The position numbers and the translations under genes were made by a program. Below, in pieces: positions 37,563-49,210 of a stretch of 64,000 nt of DNA (the stretch's first letter is position 1; each line of letters begins with the position of its first letter). The stretch is from contig OY752147.1 in assembly GCA_963573315.1 (NCBI GenBank), positions 1,488,001 through 1,552,000 on the forward strand. Direction: 5' to 3'. The DNA comes from Entomortierella parvispora. Its lineage: Eukaryota; Mortierellomycota; Mortierellomycetes; Mortierellales; Mortierellaceae. Below the pieces are notes generated by a model. That model was not told where the DNA came from, made no database searches, and saw only the letters and a program-made list of their open reading frames with translations.

Positions 37563-39682
37563 GATGTGTATATGTGATGGGAAGGGATGAGATTGATATG
37601 AATGTTGATATGAATGTCGATATTGAAGTAAGAAAGAATAAAAGAGAGAGGGGAAAAAAGAGAAGGAAATAGCACGATGAATACGCTCCAATTTATAATG
37701 TCGGAGGTCGGGAGTCGCTGCCATGGTGGTGGTTCCCAAAAGACTCGTCAGGACCTCCTTAACCCCCCACCCTTTCCTGTCACGGTCGACCTTTCCCCCC
37801 CCGGTATCCGAAGCGTGTAAACAAATGGAAAAAATAGGCCATTTTTTGCTATCTCTCCTCTCCTGTTCGAGCGCCCAGCGCGCCCAATAGACACAATGAC
37901 TGGAGCTGACTGGTTCTCTTGAGCCCTGATCCTCCTGCCCTTCCTTCCTTCCTTCTTTCTGCAACAACGAAAGGGAGATACAGAGGCCTATACAAAACAT
38001 CAAGGATCTTTCATGTATGACCTCCTTGAAAAAAAAAGAGAAAAAGAAAATTGTACATTCAATTACATTCAACAGAAATGGAAACCGTACGCTACCACAT
38101 GTAGACTCAATAGAGCCAATTGGACGTGAACGCAGTAAAGATGAACGTAAGGAATATGGAGAACCAATGTCCTTTCGAAAGGGAAGGGGTAATTGCAGCA
38201 AGATGTGGAAGGGTGAAAGGAGATTAGGGAGGTGGGGGGAGAGAGGGGTAGAGGGGATGATTTTTTGCAGACTAGTGTCGCGTCAAGGGATCCCGGGTCC
38301 AGGAAACATCGGAATTTGCAATGTATCCCAGGGAGTTCCTCTTGATAGCACAAGACACGTTGCATTAGGACCTACAATAAACATTTTGATTCACTGCTTC
38401 ATTAATTGCATCGTTTCACTGAAGCAAGAGTTCTGGGTAAGATATTGTGCGAGAAGTGTTGTCAGTCAAGTCAAAGAGGCGAGGAGTCGGAGACAAACGA
38501 ACCGCGCCATTAGAGTCCAATAGGTACGACTACATGAACAGCTCAGTGTATCGGAATGGGCAAAAAGTGTCCCCTTGACCAAAAAGAAAGGATAGGGCGC
38601 CTGGCAGGAGGTAGGAGGAAGACCATCCTAACCATCTAAAAAAGTCGCCTTTGAATGCTCGGGATCAGCCATCAGCGGTTGAGTGGAGCCAAGGTGCTTC
38701 TGGCTCGCTCTTTTCCCTTTCTCCTGCCTTTCCCCCTTTATTTTGCTACAACGACCTAGTTGGTACACGACAGATTCGACTCCTAAAACCCGCATGGTTC
38801 AACTCTTGCCATCCCTTCCTTTTCTCAAAGCCAGAAGCAAAAAATTTCAAGGAGAGTTGACGCCGTCTGCAGCCCAATCTTGCAGCAATGGACGCACCAC
38901 CGATTTTTCAAGGTTGAGTCTGTCTTTTCGACACCAGAATCCCTGGCTGATTTCTCTTTGGGCATCCAGATGTCGCAACCCGCACCCAGAGGTGAGGAGG
39001 CAGGGAAAGAGGAGAGGGTGAAGGGGAGGGGAGGAACAGGAGGAGAGGGGATAGACTTTTGAGGGGAGAACCGTCAATAGAAGAGAGAGATCCAGCTGTC
39101 CCTTCCATAGCGCTGGATCCCCAGCACGCAATTGTTGCAAAGGGGTAGAACAGATAGTGTAGGCTTTGCGCAGAACGCGCTGCGAGGACAGACGGCGATT
39201 TTGAAAAACGCTAGATCATCTTGTGGACGAAACAGGGTTGTCACTCCCCTTCGCTCTCTCTATCCCTCTGTTACGCTGTTCTTCTCTTTTTTTGTTTGCC
39301 TGGCAAAGACCAACGGCCTCTCCACTATGACTAAAGGGTCATTATTATCGAAGGCACATCCCCCTCCAAGTGGCCCGGTACCTGATTTACCAGCCAATGG
39401 AGCACGTTCTGCATAGCGCAGGTCAGAGATATCATGATACAAGTCATACAACTCCAATTGCATCTGGATCCAACAACGAGGGGAAGCGAGAAGAGGCGTA
39501 AGCCCCGATCCTGGAAGATTCGTTTGTACAAGGAGGTTTGAGGTTATATGATGGTCCTGAGTTTGCTGATTTTATTTAATTACTATCAATCTGACAAGAA
39601 GATGCCAGACCCCCCTACTCGAGTGACCCCCTCGCGTCGCGTCTGATTGATAGCTCATTTATGTTTCGTCGGATTTTCTAAA
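37563..39682. other. 2.1-kb region without recognisable genes
   Basis: It lies between the repeat-precursor start and the arginase stop. Open frames are short, unbroken by plausible splice signals, and unlike known families. Purine-rich DNA occurs at 38,160-38,260 and 38,990-39,060. A small unrecognised gene cannot be excluded. Confidence 0.45.
37691..37697 (-). promoter_or_regulatory. TATA box of the repeat-precursor gene
   Basis: TATAAAT on the minus strand, about 130 bp before the start codon. Confidence 0.5.
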
Positions 39683-40865
39683 TTACAAAAGGGTTTCGCC
39701 AAGAGCACATCGAACCAAGGAGCAGCCAATAGTGACAGTTTGGAAGACAGACTCATCATCCTCCAGTGTAGGGTTCACCTCCATCAGGTCCATAGCGACC
39801 AAACAACCCGTTTCATGAATGGCCTCACAGATGTAATGTCCTTCTCTAAATGTCAATCCACCGCGGACAGGGGTGCCGGTTGAAGGTGCAACGGAGGGGT
39901 CCAAGGCATCGACATCAAAACTCAAATGAATTGGTCTTGATCCATTGGGAGAAACGTGTTGGACGGCCATTTCGACCACCTTTGCGATTCCATACTTGTC
40001 TACCTCGTGCATCGAAAAGGCCTTGATCCCATGATCTCTCAAAATTTTCTTCTCCCCAGCATCGACATCCCGAAGTCCGATATAGACCAACCGATTCTTG
40101 GTCAGACAGGGCTTGACCCAACTGAACTCTTTGAGCTGTCCTGCTATTCCCAAAAGGAAAGAGACAGGGCAACCGTGGATGTTTCCACTGTCTGTCGTCT
40201 CTGGGGTGTTGATATCCTAATTGGATCAAATGATTGGGTTGTGTTTTGGATCAGATAAACCGTGCGAACTTTTTTTTTCTTGTGCTCTCGATTGAGGTCG
40301 CACAGACCCAAAAAAAAAAAAAAAAAAAAAAAAGAGCTAGTTTTTTTCCTACCGCATGGGCGTCAATCCAGATCAGAGCTGCGTCAGGATGGACAGACAT
40401 GGTGCCTGCGACTGTGCCCAGAGCAATTGAGTGATCGCCTCCCAAGGTCAAGGCCAGGGATCCTTCCTTCAGATGAGCTTCAACAGATCCCGCCACGGAC
40501 TCCGTGACTGCAGAGACGTAGCGGGCGTTCAAGAGCTTGCCCACAGGTGGATCTGAAGCCGGTCGCAACTGATGATAGTCCTTAGGACCGTCATACTTGA
40601 CCTTCCAGCCCAATTCCTGGAGCTGGTCCAAGAGCCCAAACTCGATCATCTTGACAGGACCTCGGTCGACACCGTCTCTTGGCTATAAGTCCAAAAGGGT
40701 GAGGAGGGGAAAGCGGAGGAGTTTGAGGGAGGTTAGTTCCAGCTTTATATGTTGGCAAGGGGGGAGCATTGGACTATCGCCGCTACTTGCCTGTCCTCCT
40801 GAGAAAGGCACAGGGATGACGCCGACAGACTTTTGCTTGAGGAATTTCTGGTTAACGAACGACAT
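39683..40865 (-). CDS. CAR1: Arginase
   Basis: Exons 40791-40865, 40353-40682 and 39683-40216 give 312 residues, a typical arginase length. The enzyme hydrolyses arginine to ornithine and urea. Manganese-binding motifs are all present: LGGDHS, WIDAHAD (split by intron 2 after DAHA), and SFDVDALDPS, with the later EVNPTLE block. The substrate-loop region with TPVRGGLTFREG is also present, which favours arginase over agmatinase. Intron 1 uses a GC donor (CAG|GCAAGT) within the conserved SGGQ-PRDGVDRGP start, and frame and conservation leave little alternative. Intron 2 has a 24-bp A run near its 5' end on the plus strand. No mitochondrial presequence is obvious, so the protein is likely cytosolic. 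Confidence 0.94.
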
Positions 40866-41326
40866 TGCGGGTGTATGATGGCGGGCTGGTTTTTTGAAGG
40901 GTGTGTAGGTAAAAAGAGTGGAGAAAGAGGAAAATGGGATTGGGGATAACCGAATAGAAGGGAGAACGAAAGAACAAATAAATATAATGAGGAATGGGGG
41001 AATGGAGAATGGAGAATGAGGAATGAGTGTGCTTGTCATCCATTCATTCGTTAGTCAGACATCAAAAGCCTTGCAGGTGAGCGCGCGCTTTTTTTTTGTT
41101 TGTCCTGCGAACACAAGAAGAAAAATAACGCAGTCTGGTGGCATTTTTTGAAAGGAATTCTTTTTTTTCTTTTTCCTCCCTCGTCAAATGACGCAGGATC
41201 TTACTGCCTGGGTTGATCCGCGTTACCCCCAACATCCCAGTCTTGCATTTGATCATCCAATTGCTTTGTTTTTCGCGTTGCGTCTTTTTCTGCGTTATTA
41301 TTAATGACAATGCCATTAGTCTTTTT
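40866..41326. other. Arginase promoter / RhoGEF 3' spacer
   Basis: 460 bp between the arginase start and the RhoGEF stop. T/A-rich homopolymers are present. No gene is seen. Confidence 0.5.
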
Positions 41327-44300
41327 CTATCGCTTCCCTTTATCTTTCAAGTTTCGAGAACAATGGAAAGGAACAAGAGTCGGAATAGTGGTCCGCCACA
41401 TGCGCGCCGCAATTTCATCTTCAGTCCGTACCAAATAGCTGGTGCTGCTCGTATTGACAGACGTGCACATGAAGATGTTGTCTAATCACAGGGGCAAAAA
41501 AAATCAAATGCCCTCAGTTCAGAAGAAAAAAATGAAGACAACCACAAGCTAGTTCTTAGCCCTTTAACTCACCTTCTGTTGTTTTGCTGACGCTTGTCAG
41601 TCTTGACACTGGCTCGACCAGTTTAAAACTCCAGGGTGTTCCCTCTTTGCGGTTGTATCGACTAATGACCCTCTTGGTCCACAATACAATGTCTGTAAAC
41701 ACAAAGACGTGGTATTCGGAATCCGTATCTGTCGGGTTTTTGATCGCTCCTGGTAGGTGCAACGCTGATGAGGACATATTTCGTGGGTGTCCTCCGGTTC
41801 CCGTAAGGCTCGAAAAGCTGGACGACAAATGAAAGTTGTACTGCGCGACCAATTGGGAGACGGTTGGCTGTAGTTGTTTCCGTTTAGAATTTGGCGAGGA
41901 CACTGGGGACATTTTGTCTCCAGGTGACGAAGAGATGGAGGTTAGAGTAGTGGCCGAGGGTGGCGATGTTGGACTGATCAATGAGGAGGTTCTTTGAGAT
42001 CCATCTTCCTGACTATCAAAATAGCTTCTGGATCGAGAAGATGGGATGCTCACGTTTGGTGAAGTGGGAACTGAGCTGAAAGAGGACGACGAAGTGTATG
42101 ATGATGATGACGAGGTAGAGGATGAGGATGAAGAGGAAGGCGGATGAGAGGGGAACGCTGGCTTTGAGTGTAGATGATGATACTCCAATTGGCTTGGACG
42201 ATGAATGACGGTTGGAGTGTTGTCCTGCTCTCGAAGACTAGTTACAGGAGATCGGAATCCTTCTCGCCAGTCTGTTGGGGGGCTAGGAAGCGACTGAGAT
42301 TGACCAGAGCCCTCAGATTTACTACTTGAGCGGGATTTACCATAGAGCGGTTTGTGGGACTGGCGGGCGGTGATCCGATAGACCGGCCCGTCAAGGATCA
42401 GATACCGGTGCTGCTCAACAAGAGAAAAGTTCTATCGTGTAGGTAGATAGATGAGGCCGTTAGTTTTGTATCCATTATAACACCCAAGCCGTTCCTTCTC
42501 TTTTATGTCCTTACTGAAGGAAGTCCTTTGATACGCTGCTGCAAGTCTATCAGCATCTCGTTGTGTTTGTCGATCCATATCCGATCATCAATCTTTGTGA
42601 GCTCGCGCTGGTGATTGGAGAGTGCATGTTGGAGTTGCACGTAATCGGGGTCTGTTCTTGCTGTCAAACCCATGATGTCCTACAGTGTAAAATCACTGGT
42701 CAACCTCCGGTCCATGTCGACATTGAATATCTAGATGACTCCAGTAAATGCATACCTTGAAAAAGAGAGGGTACTTCTGGAGACGCTGGATTGGCTTTAA
42801 AAAAATCCCCTCTAACGCCAACGATTTACATCTCGGTGACCTCAGTATATCCTATACGCGAGAGGAATGGTGAACGGTTGAAGCGAAGGGTCTAATTTCT
42901 AAAGTCCATTGTAATACCTTGATAATGAGGCACAATTCGGAGGTTCCAGACATTATATGCGGAAAGTCCTTTGATGTTATTGTGTACTGGGCAAAATACG
43001 AGTCGTAGATCGAAAACATGTAAAACTATCAAACGCCACCAAACTCATAGGAATTAGTCCATTGAGATGATTTTTTCCTAACGAATGCCCTTCACTTACG
43101 CTCTCGAAGACGCTGCCGATCTCCTTGACGACTGGGCAGGAGCTCTTTTGCTTCTGTTGTAGACTCTGTAGGAACAATATAAGGAGTTAGCGGGAATCAA
43201 TCGATCGATAGCATCCTTTGAAATTGGGCGATGAAAGGCATGGGCCAGTAAACTCACTGTGAGTAAGGATTGGTGCCCATTCCAAAGATCTTTGATATGT
43301 GACAGAAGCCGGGCCAGTCGCTCATACAGCTTGATGTCAGCCTTATCTGGGTTCGATCGTTTCTTTCTTCGTGCTTCTGCCATCTTGATATTAAGCTCTT
43401 CCACAAACACCTAGTCGTAAGAAAATCCGTTAGCCCACGTTGTTACTTTTAGGAGCAGAACTCAAGTCCAAAACAAGAGACTCCAAACATGTTGGAGTTC
43501 ATTACCTACTCTATGAATAGTCTTGAGATCGTCCAGGTACTCTGATTCCGTGTATATGAGCTCAAAGATTGTCTCCTGCTTTTGGATGTCCTTGTTGCTT
43601 AATCCGAGCGCTTGAATCTCCTCTGCGTTCGTGCGCGTGTTGCGCCACAATGGTTTGCACCAGCTCACGGGAATGTTTGATATAACCGTCGATTTGGAAA
43701 CGGCAGGTCGAGAAGAACTGGACTCAGTTGCCTCCTTTGTAATTCCTTTTGCCGTTCCTGAATCTTTTGATACCGTTACCTTCTCTTCAGTTGGCAGAGT
43801 TGTAGAAACGTCATGTCCATCGATTATATTCTTCGTGGGAGGTTGCAGGGTGGCATGAACAGCGCCATTGACTACGTCCATAGCAGTTGGTGTGGACAGA
43901 ATCATATCAAGGCTGACCTTGCTGGTTTTCCCGAGGCGACTATTGCTCTGTATCATGTTCGGACTGGAGGCGTAGTCCGATTCTGAACCAATTGCACCTC
44001 TCTTACTGGGAGTGATCTCGTTGTCGGCAACGAAAAACGGGATCAGATTCTTGGCTTTCATTGACTTTGATCGACCAACCAGTCGTCGAAAAGGAGTCAG
44101 AGACTTTTTTCTCTGTGAATGCTGGGTGTTGGTTCTCCTTACGGCTGTGGAAGACGAGTAAGACGAACAAGAGGATGAAGGTGTAGAATGACTGTGCCCC
44201 GTTGTCGTGTCCAAAGATTTTTGAGTGCTGGTGAGTGTAAACCCCTTAGAATAATGGCCACCGGGAATTGCCTGTGTAGGACTCCAGCTAACACGTCGAC

Positions 44301-45038
44301 TGGCAAATGTTGTGGCGACTCTGGAGGCCGACGGGGGGACGCAAAATCTAGGGCTTATCTCAGGAACTTGGATGTGGAGGTCGACCTTTGGGACAACGGG
44401 CTGTCTGGGCAAGGTGATCCTGATAGGTCGGCTTGCAGGAAGATCTGTTTTGAGATTCCGAAAGAGCGAGATTGGGCAATGAGAATGAGAGGAAGGGAAT
44501 TGCACCTCCATCAACACATCTTTCCATCGCCTCCATTCCTTTTACGGCCCCTTTGGGCGCGCAAAGAGGAGGGAGGTCAGCAGCAATCCCACATGCCCAC
44601 AAGACTGCAACCCGTTGTATCCACACAGGGCGACGACAGGGGATTAGTCAGTTGTCCAAAAATAAAAAAGGGGCATGAGGACGATAGCTATGCTGGACTC
44701 AGGACAGAGATGAACCACCTGGACAGGGTACGACGCTCACCTTGCTCAGTATCGGTACAAGTGCTGCTGCTACTGCTGCTACTGCTGCTATTATTGTTGG
44801 TCTTTTTATCTTTTGATATGACGGGGCTGCAGATGGTAGTGGTATCGACAGCGTTGACCTTGGGGCCGGCACCAACAAGATACGTGGGGGAGCAGCCATT
44901 GTTCACTTCAGGCAGCCTTGAAGTCTGGAGAGAGATGGGCGAGCGCACAATAGGCAAGTTGAGCTGGTGGCGAGCAAGTCCCTTCCTGTCAGGCAAGAGC
45001 AGAGTAGAGGGCAGGGGCAGAGGATCTCTGGCCGTCAT
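41327..45038 (-). CDS. Rho guanine-nucleotide exchange factor (DH-PH)
   Basis: Nine exons (44741-45038, 43510-44519, 43258-43410, 43100-43165, 42918-43025, 42756-42851, 42515-42679, 41573-42431, 41327-41481) sum to 2,910 nt, or 969 residues. The DH domain (about 405-625) starts at QETIFELIYTESEYLDDL and includes the family's best-conserved helix, FLKPIQRLQKYPLFFKD. The PH domain begins at FSLVEQHRYLILDG, is interrupted by about 200 Ser-rich residues, and resumes at EYHVFVFTDIVLWTK, ending with YLVRTEDEIAARMWRTTI. It should activate a Rho/Cdc42-type GTPase in polarity or wall signalling; which one is not clear. The first exon's start is the first ATG with a working frame. The long N-terminus is Ser/Thr-rich and disordered. 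Confidence 0.9.
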
Positions 45039-46050
45039 TTTTCTCGTTATCCCTTTGCTTGCTGTCTCAATTCTGCAGGTGTGGTGTTGAATTTTTCAAA
45101 TGTTGAAGGGGCGGGGTAGTGAAGGCAAAGAGTACTGCAAAGAAAATCAATCAACGGTCAACGTAGCAAAACAAAACCTATGACTAGCAGCACCGTCGCA
45201 AAGGGCATCATCCTCTGTGTGGACCAGGAGCCAGGCCGGGGAGGACTCGAATCGCGTCGAATCGAAATCTGGGCGCATAGAGAGTGAGAGTCGTGTTAAT
45301 ATGGGTCCAAAAGTCTTCAATATCGATGAGCAACGACGAAGGAAAGGGCGTAAACAAGGGTGCCATTCTGAAAGGGGGATGGACGGCTCTCTGGATCCGG
45401 CACCTGGAGATGGCAGGGACGCGAACAGACAAAAGAACGCGAAGGCAACAGCGATGTCCCACGCCATGTGCAAATATAGAGGGTTGATGGCGGTGCATTC
45501 ATTTACAGATCAGGCCATCCTCCCAGCATGCGCAACATCCGGCCTGCCACATTAATCCATCACCACCATCGACACATCCATCCATCCATCTCCACCCTCC
45601 GCCAGCCGCTCCCAGCGACCACTCCATTCCTCGCCCTGCCTGCACCTCCCATCCATCCTCCGCTGGCTGTTGTTTCCACCTTGGCTCACCTCTTCCCCTG
45701 CTATTGTTGCTTTTGCTTCAAGGAGAACGCCCGACCCCAACACTGCCGCTCGGCCTCCAGACCCTTGTCGATTTCGTCCGTTTTTCACTCTAGAACCCAT
45801 CCATCTCTCTTCTCTCCCTCTTCTCTCCTCTCTTCCACTCAATCTTTTCTCCATCCACGGCACTGCCCTCGCAAACCGCATTGCCCGGCTTTTGCTTGAC
45901 CTTGTCCTCCGCGGGTCTTTTACTGTGGTCTTATATATAAAGTCGCGCCCCACTCACTCTCCACACCAACCAGCCTCGAAACAACACCGTTCTTCTTCTT
46001 TGCCCTCATTCATTTCGTCACTCCTACCCCACTCCTATTCCTGTGCAAAT
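45039..46050. other. Divergent promoter region, RhoGEF / MAPKK
   Basis: About 1 kb between divergent start codons. It carries a TATA element for the MAPKK and a C/T-rich leader from about 45,560 to 45,870. No gene is seen. Confidence 0.5.
45932..45940 (+). promoter_or_regulatory. TATA box of the MAPKK gene
   Basis: TATATATAA lies 111 bp before the MAPKK start codon, followed by a CT-rich transcript leader. Confidence 0.55.
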
Positions 46051-47772
46051 ATGTCTTTGGCACGAGCACATGCAAAGCGGATGAAGCCTGCTCTTCATGT
46101 CCAGCTCAATTCGCCCTCCTCCAACCCAGTGGCGCCTTCACCAGCGCCAATCATGAACGTAAGTCCTATTGCAACAGCACAACATTGCCTGGGTTGTATC
46201 GTGTACTACCGATCGATCGTCAAAAGAAAGAAAGAAAAAGCTAGACGTGCATGGGCTGAGGACTCCAAGCTCCTGTCTCCTCTTTCCCGCTGTGTCTTTC
46301 TCCTCGCTAAAAAATGTATTGCTTGTTTTTTAGCGCCCCCTGATGGAGTACTTGGAACGCAACCCGCGCGATCCTTCAAGAGAGAGCCAGTATTCGATTG
46401 CAGCAGGGGCCGACAGGGCTCCTGGATCGATCCGAAGCGTCCCTGAAACACCAGGAGGTACGCGTGGACCTGATCCCTTGATGAACTACACGCTCAGACC
46501 AGAGGACATGATGACGATCAAGAAATTGGGCGAGGGTTCAGCAGGTACTGTCAGCAAGGTCAAGCATGTGCCTACAGGCTTCGTCATGGCCCGGAAAGTA
46601 AGTGCGAGTCATCTGGAGAAAAAGGCTTGGAGGCATTGTCCCGTGTTGTGGCTCTGCAACAGTTACTGACCCCCCTTTCCTTCACACCACATTTTAGCAC
46701 GTCCGATGTGATCCCAACCCAGATTTCCAGAGACTTCTTCAGCGCGAACTAAAGACCCTGGACAGATGCCATTCACCATGGATTGTAACGTTCTACGGTG
46801 CATACATGGAAGACGACGAGTTGGCCATTTGTATGGAGTACTGTGAAGGAGGAAGCATGGATGCAGTTTATAAGCGTGTTGCAGACAAGGGACAAACGAT
46901 ATCGGAGAATATCCTCGGGAAGATCAGCGAGGCTGTCCTCAATGGGCTTGTCTATTTGCACAAGATGCACCACGTTATTCACAGAGGTGTGTATTTGATA
47001 TCCTTGCGTGTTTTCACTATATGCTCGCGCTCGTTCAACAACTTGTCTGACATTTGTTTTGTCCTCCTGTAGATTTAAAGCCATCCAACATTGTGGTGAC
47101 AGTGGATGGACGGATCAAACTTTGCGACTTTGGAGTCAGTGGTGATCTTGTCAATTCGTTGGCAGAGACCTTTGTGGGCACTAGTTATTACATGGCTGTA
47201 TGGCATCTCTAGACTTGCATGTTAATTGATATGCAAGGATGTGCATTTGAACGCACGGCCTTCCCTTGACCAGCTCTCTAATCACCTAAAATTTGTTTAT
47301 TTTTATGGACAAATAGCCTGAGCGTATCCAAGGAGGCAAATACCCTGTGCAGTCGGATGTGTGGTCTTTGGGCCTGACCATGATTGAGATTGCTCAAAAG
47401 AAGAACCCATTCCCTCTCAACCTGGCCGCGTTTGAGCTTCTCCATTACATTGTCAACCAGCCTGTTCCTTCCCTACCTGAGGATGAGCCATGGTCCGAGG
47501 AGTTTAGAGATTTCCTTGGCCAATGGTGAGCGCACTTGATACCATGGTCATATTTTTTTTTAGTGTTTTAGATTGTTTGACTGATGTACTGACCAACCGC
47601 GCTTGCGCCTTGTAGCCTGATCAAGGACTTTATGAAGAGACCAACACCTGAACAGATCATGGAGCACCCTTTTATCGTCGAGTCATCGAAGCGGGAGGTC
47701 GATATGAAGGCATGGATTCAGGATGTTTGGGACTTTGCAAGCCCTGCAATTCAGTCACCAAAAGTCGTATAG
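46051..47772 (+). CDS. MAP kinase kinase (Ste7/Byr1/MEK type)
   Basis: Exons 46051-46158, 46334-46597, 46698-46986, 47073-47197, 47317-47525 and 47616-47772 give 383 residues. The kinase domain (about 90-355) has GEGSAGTV, the lysine in [26 protein letters not shown] and the activation loop [18 protein letters not shown] with the MAPKK-type Ser/Thr phosphorylation sites. [21 protein letters not shown] is close to fungal Ste7/Byr1/Fuz7 MAPKKs, not to Pbs2. The N-terminus ([12 protein letters not shown]) fits a MAPK docking D-site: basic residues followed by hydrophobic-x-hydrophobic. It would act in a mating, filamentation or wall-integrity cascade. Confidence 0.93.
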
Positions 47773-47980
47773 TTGGAAATATTGAACGATATTCCATGGA
47801 TTGGGATTCAAGTCCATGACGCTCAACTCGAACATAGAGTCTCTTCCTCTTTTTTTGTTATGTCATAAAGCATTGCATGTCATTCAGTCTACGCCTCTAC
47901 TACTGCGATAAGAAACTGCCTTTTGTGAAAGTTTTATTGGGGCCAGCCTACAAAAGTGGGTTGGAGTGACTCACAATTTT

Positions 47981-48727
47981 TTAGGCCATGAACTCCTGGA
48001 TCATGAAGAACAGCTTTGACGCTGGAAGACCAATAACGTTCCATGAGCAGCCGTTGATGCCCTTGACCATCAAACATGCGGTGGTCTGGTAGCCATAGGC
48101 GCCTGCCTTGTCCATTGGCTCGCCTGTGGCCACGTAGGCCTCAATGAGCTCCTGCGATAGTTCCTGCATTTTAACCTCTGTACCCTCCACATCCACCAGA
48201 ATTCTAGGTTTGTCGGAGCCATCCACAGGGGGCGCGATCAGGGCTACACCAGTGTAGACCATATGTGTTGATCCGGAGAGACTGGTAAGCATGTCAATCG
48301 CCCCTTGGACAGACCGAGGCTTTTCAAGGATCTTGGGCCCAAGCGCTACCACGGTGTCGGCACCGATGACCAGATCGGGGGTCTCGCCGTTTGCCTAATA
48401 TGGTGACAAGGAGAAATTAAGTGATGTGGACAACATGTTCTAGGGAAAAGGATTGTTGAAAAGACACGTTGCAGTGGGGAATGTGTTGAAGGTACAAACC
48501 TTCAAGCGGTTGTAGACCTCCAGAGCTTTTTGAAGAGCGTTCTCCTTGACATAGTCAGTAGGATGGGGGAAAAGAGCCTTGTCGAGGTTCTCCTCAAAGG
48601 TGGTTGCAACGATCTTGTAGTCGATCCCCAGGTGGTTCATGATCTCCTTGCGCCGAGGAGAGGTTGATGCGAGAATGACATTTTTTGTGTTGAGCTTGTT
48701 GAGCCATGGGACATTGAGGACGACCAT
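47981..48727 (-). CDS. Maf-like nucleoside triphosphate pyrophosphatase
   Basis: Exons 48500-48727 and 47981-48394 give 213 residues, the usual Maf/ASMTL N-domain length. The family hydrolyses non-canonical or modified nucleotides, such as dTTP/UTP analogues and m5-nucleotides. Visible motifs are ILASTSPRRKEI, the Glu-containing FEENLD loop, VIGADTVV, RILVDVEGTEVKM and GEPMDKAGAYGYQ. The intron donor is GTTTGT, weaker than its neighbours, but frame and the conserved block on both sides support it. The gene is divergent from the P5A ATPase. Confidence 0.93.
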
Positions 48728-49210
48728 TGTGGGGGAATGCAGCGCAGGGCAGGAGAGGGAAAGGGATAAAAGAGAAGAAACGAACAGAGGAGAGAGAGAG
48801 GAAGAACTGCACGTGACTCCTCTGGGTGCTCGATCGCTTCGTCTTTCGCCCTCTCACTGAGGTTCTGCATTGTTCTTTTTTGGAGGGGAGACGGATTCAT
48901 CTGCTCTTTTGTTCATTCTTCCTTTCCCTTCATCCTCATCCTCTTCCTCCTTTCTTTCCACGGGCGCTTCATCTGGTATGCTGTCCCTCCTCCTCCTCCT
49001 CCTCCTGATCCCTTGCTCGCCCACCCACTCCATCCATTTCCCTTCCCCCCTCCCTTGTGTCGTACCACGCATCGTCCTCTCATCATGCAAAGTCCGCAAT
49101 GTTAATCCCCATCTTGTTTTTGCTCATCTTGATTCAATCCTCCGCCACCACAGCAATCTCTTCTTGTGTCTGCAGCTGCTTTCACTTGTTTAGGCACATT
49201 ACCCGCTGAA
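48728..49210. other. Bidirectional promoter region, Maf-like gene / SPF1
   Basis: About 480 bp between divergent transcripts. It contains TC-rich DNA at 48,900-49,060. No gene is seen. Confidence 0.55.

Noticed and set aside
36336-37577. Long open frames on the plus strand across the acidic repeat array, and another minus-strand frame rich in Met/Arg/Thr
   Set aside because: They result from the three-base periodicity of Asp/Glu codons in the repeat. They have no signal peptide or family likeness, while the chosen frame has signal peptide, TATA box and dibasic sites.
45528-45899. His/Pro-rich plus-strand frame before the MAPKK
   Set aside because: It is CT-rich promoter or leader sequence ahead of the TATA box; composition explains the open frame.
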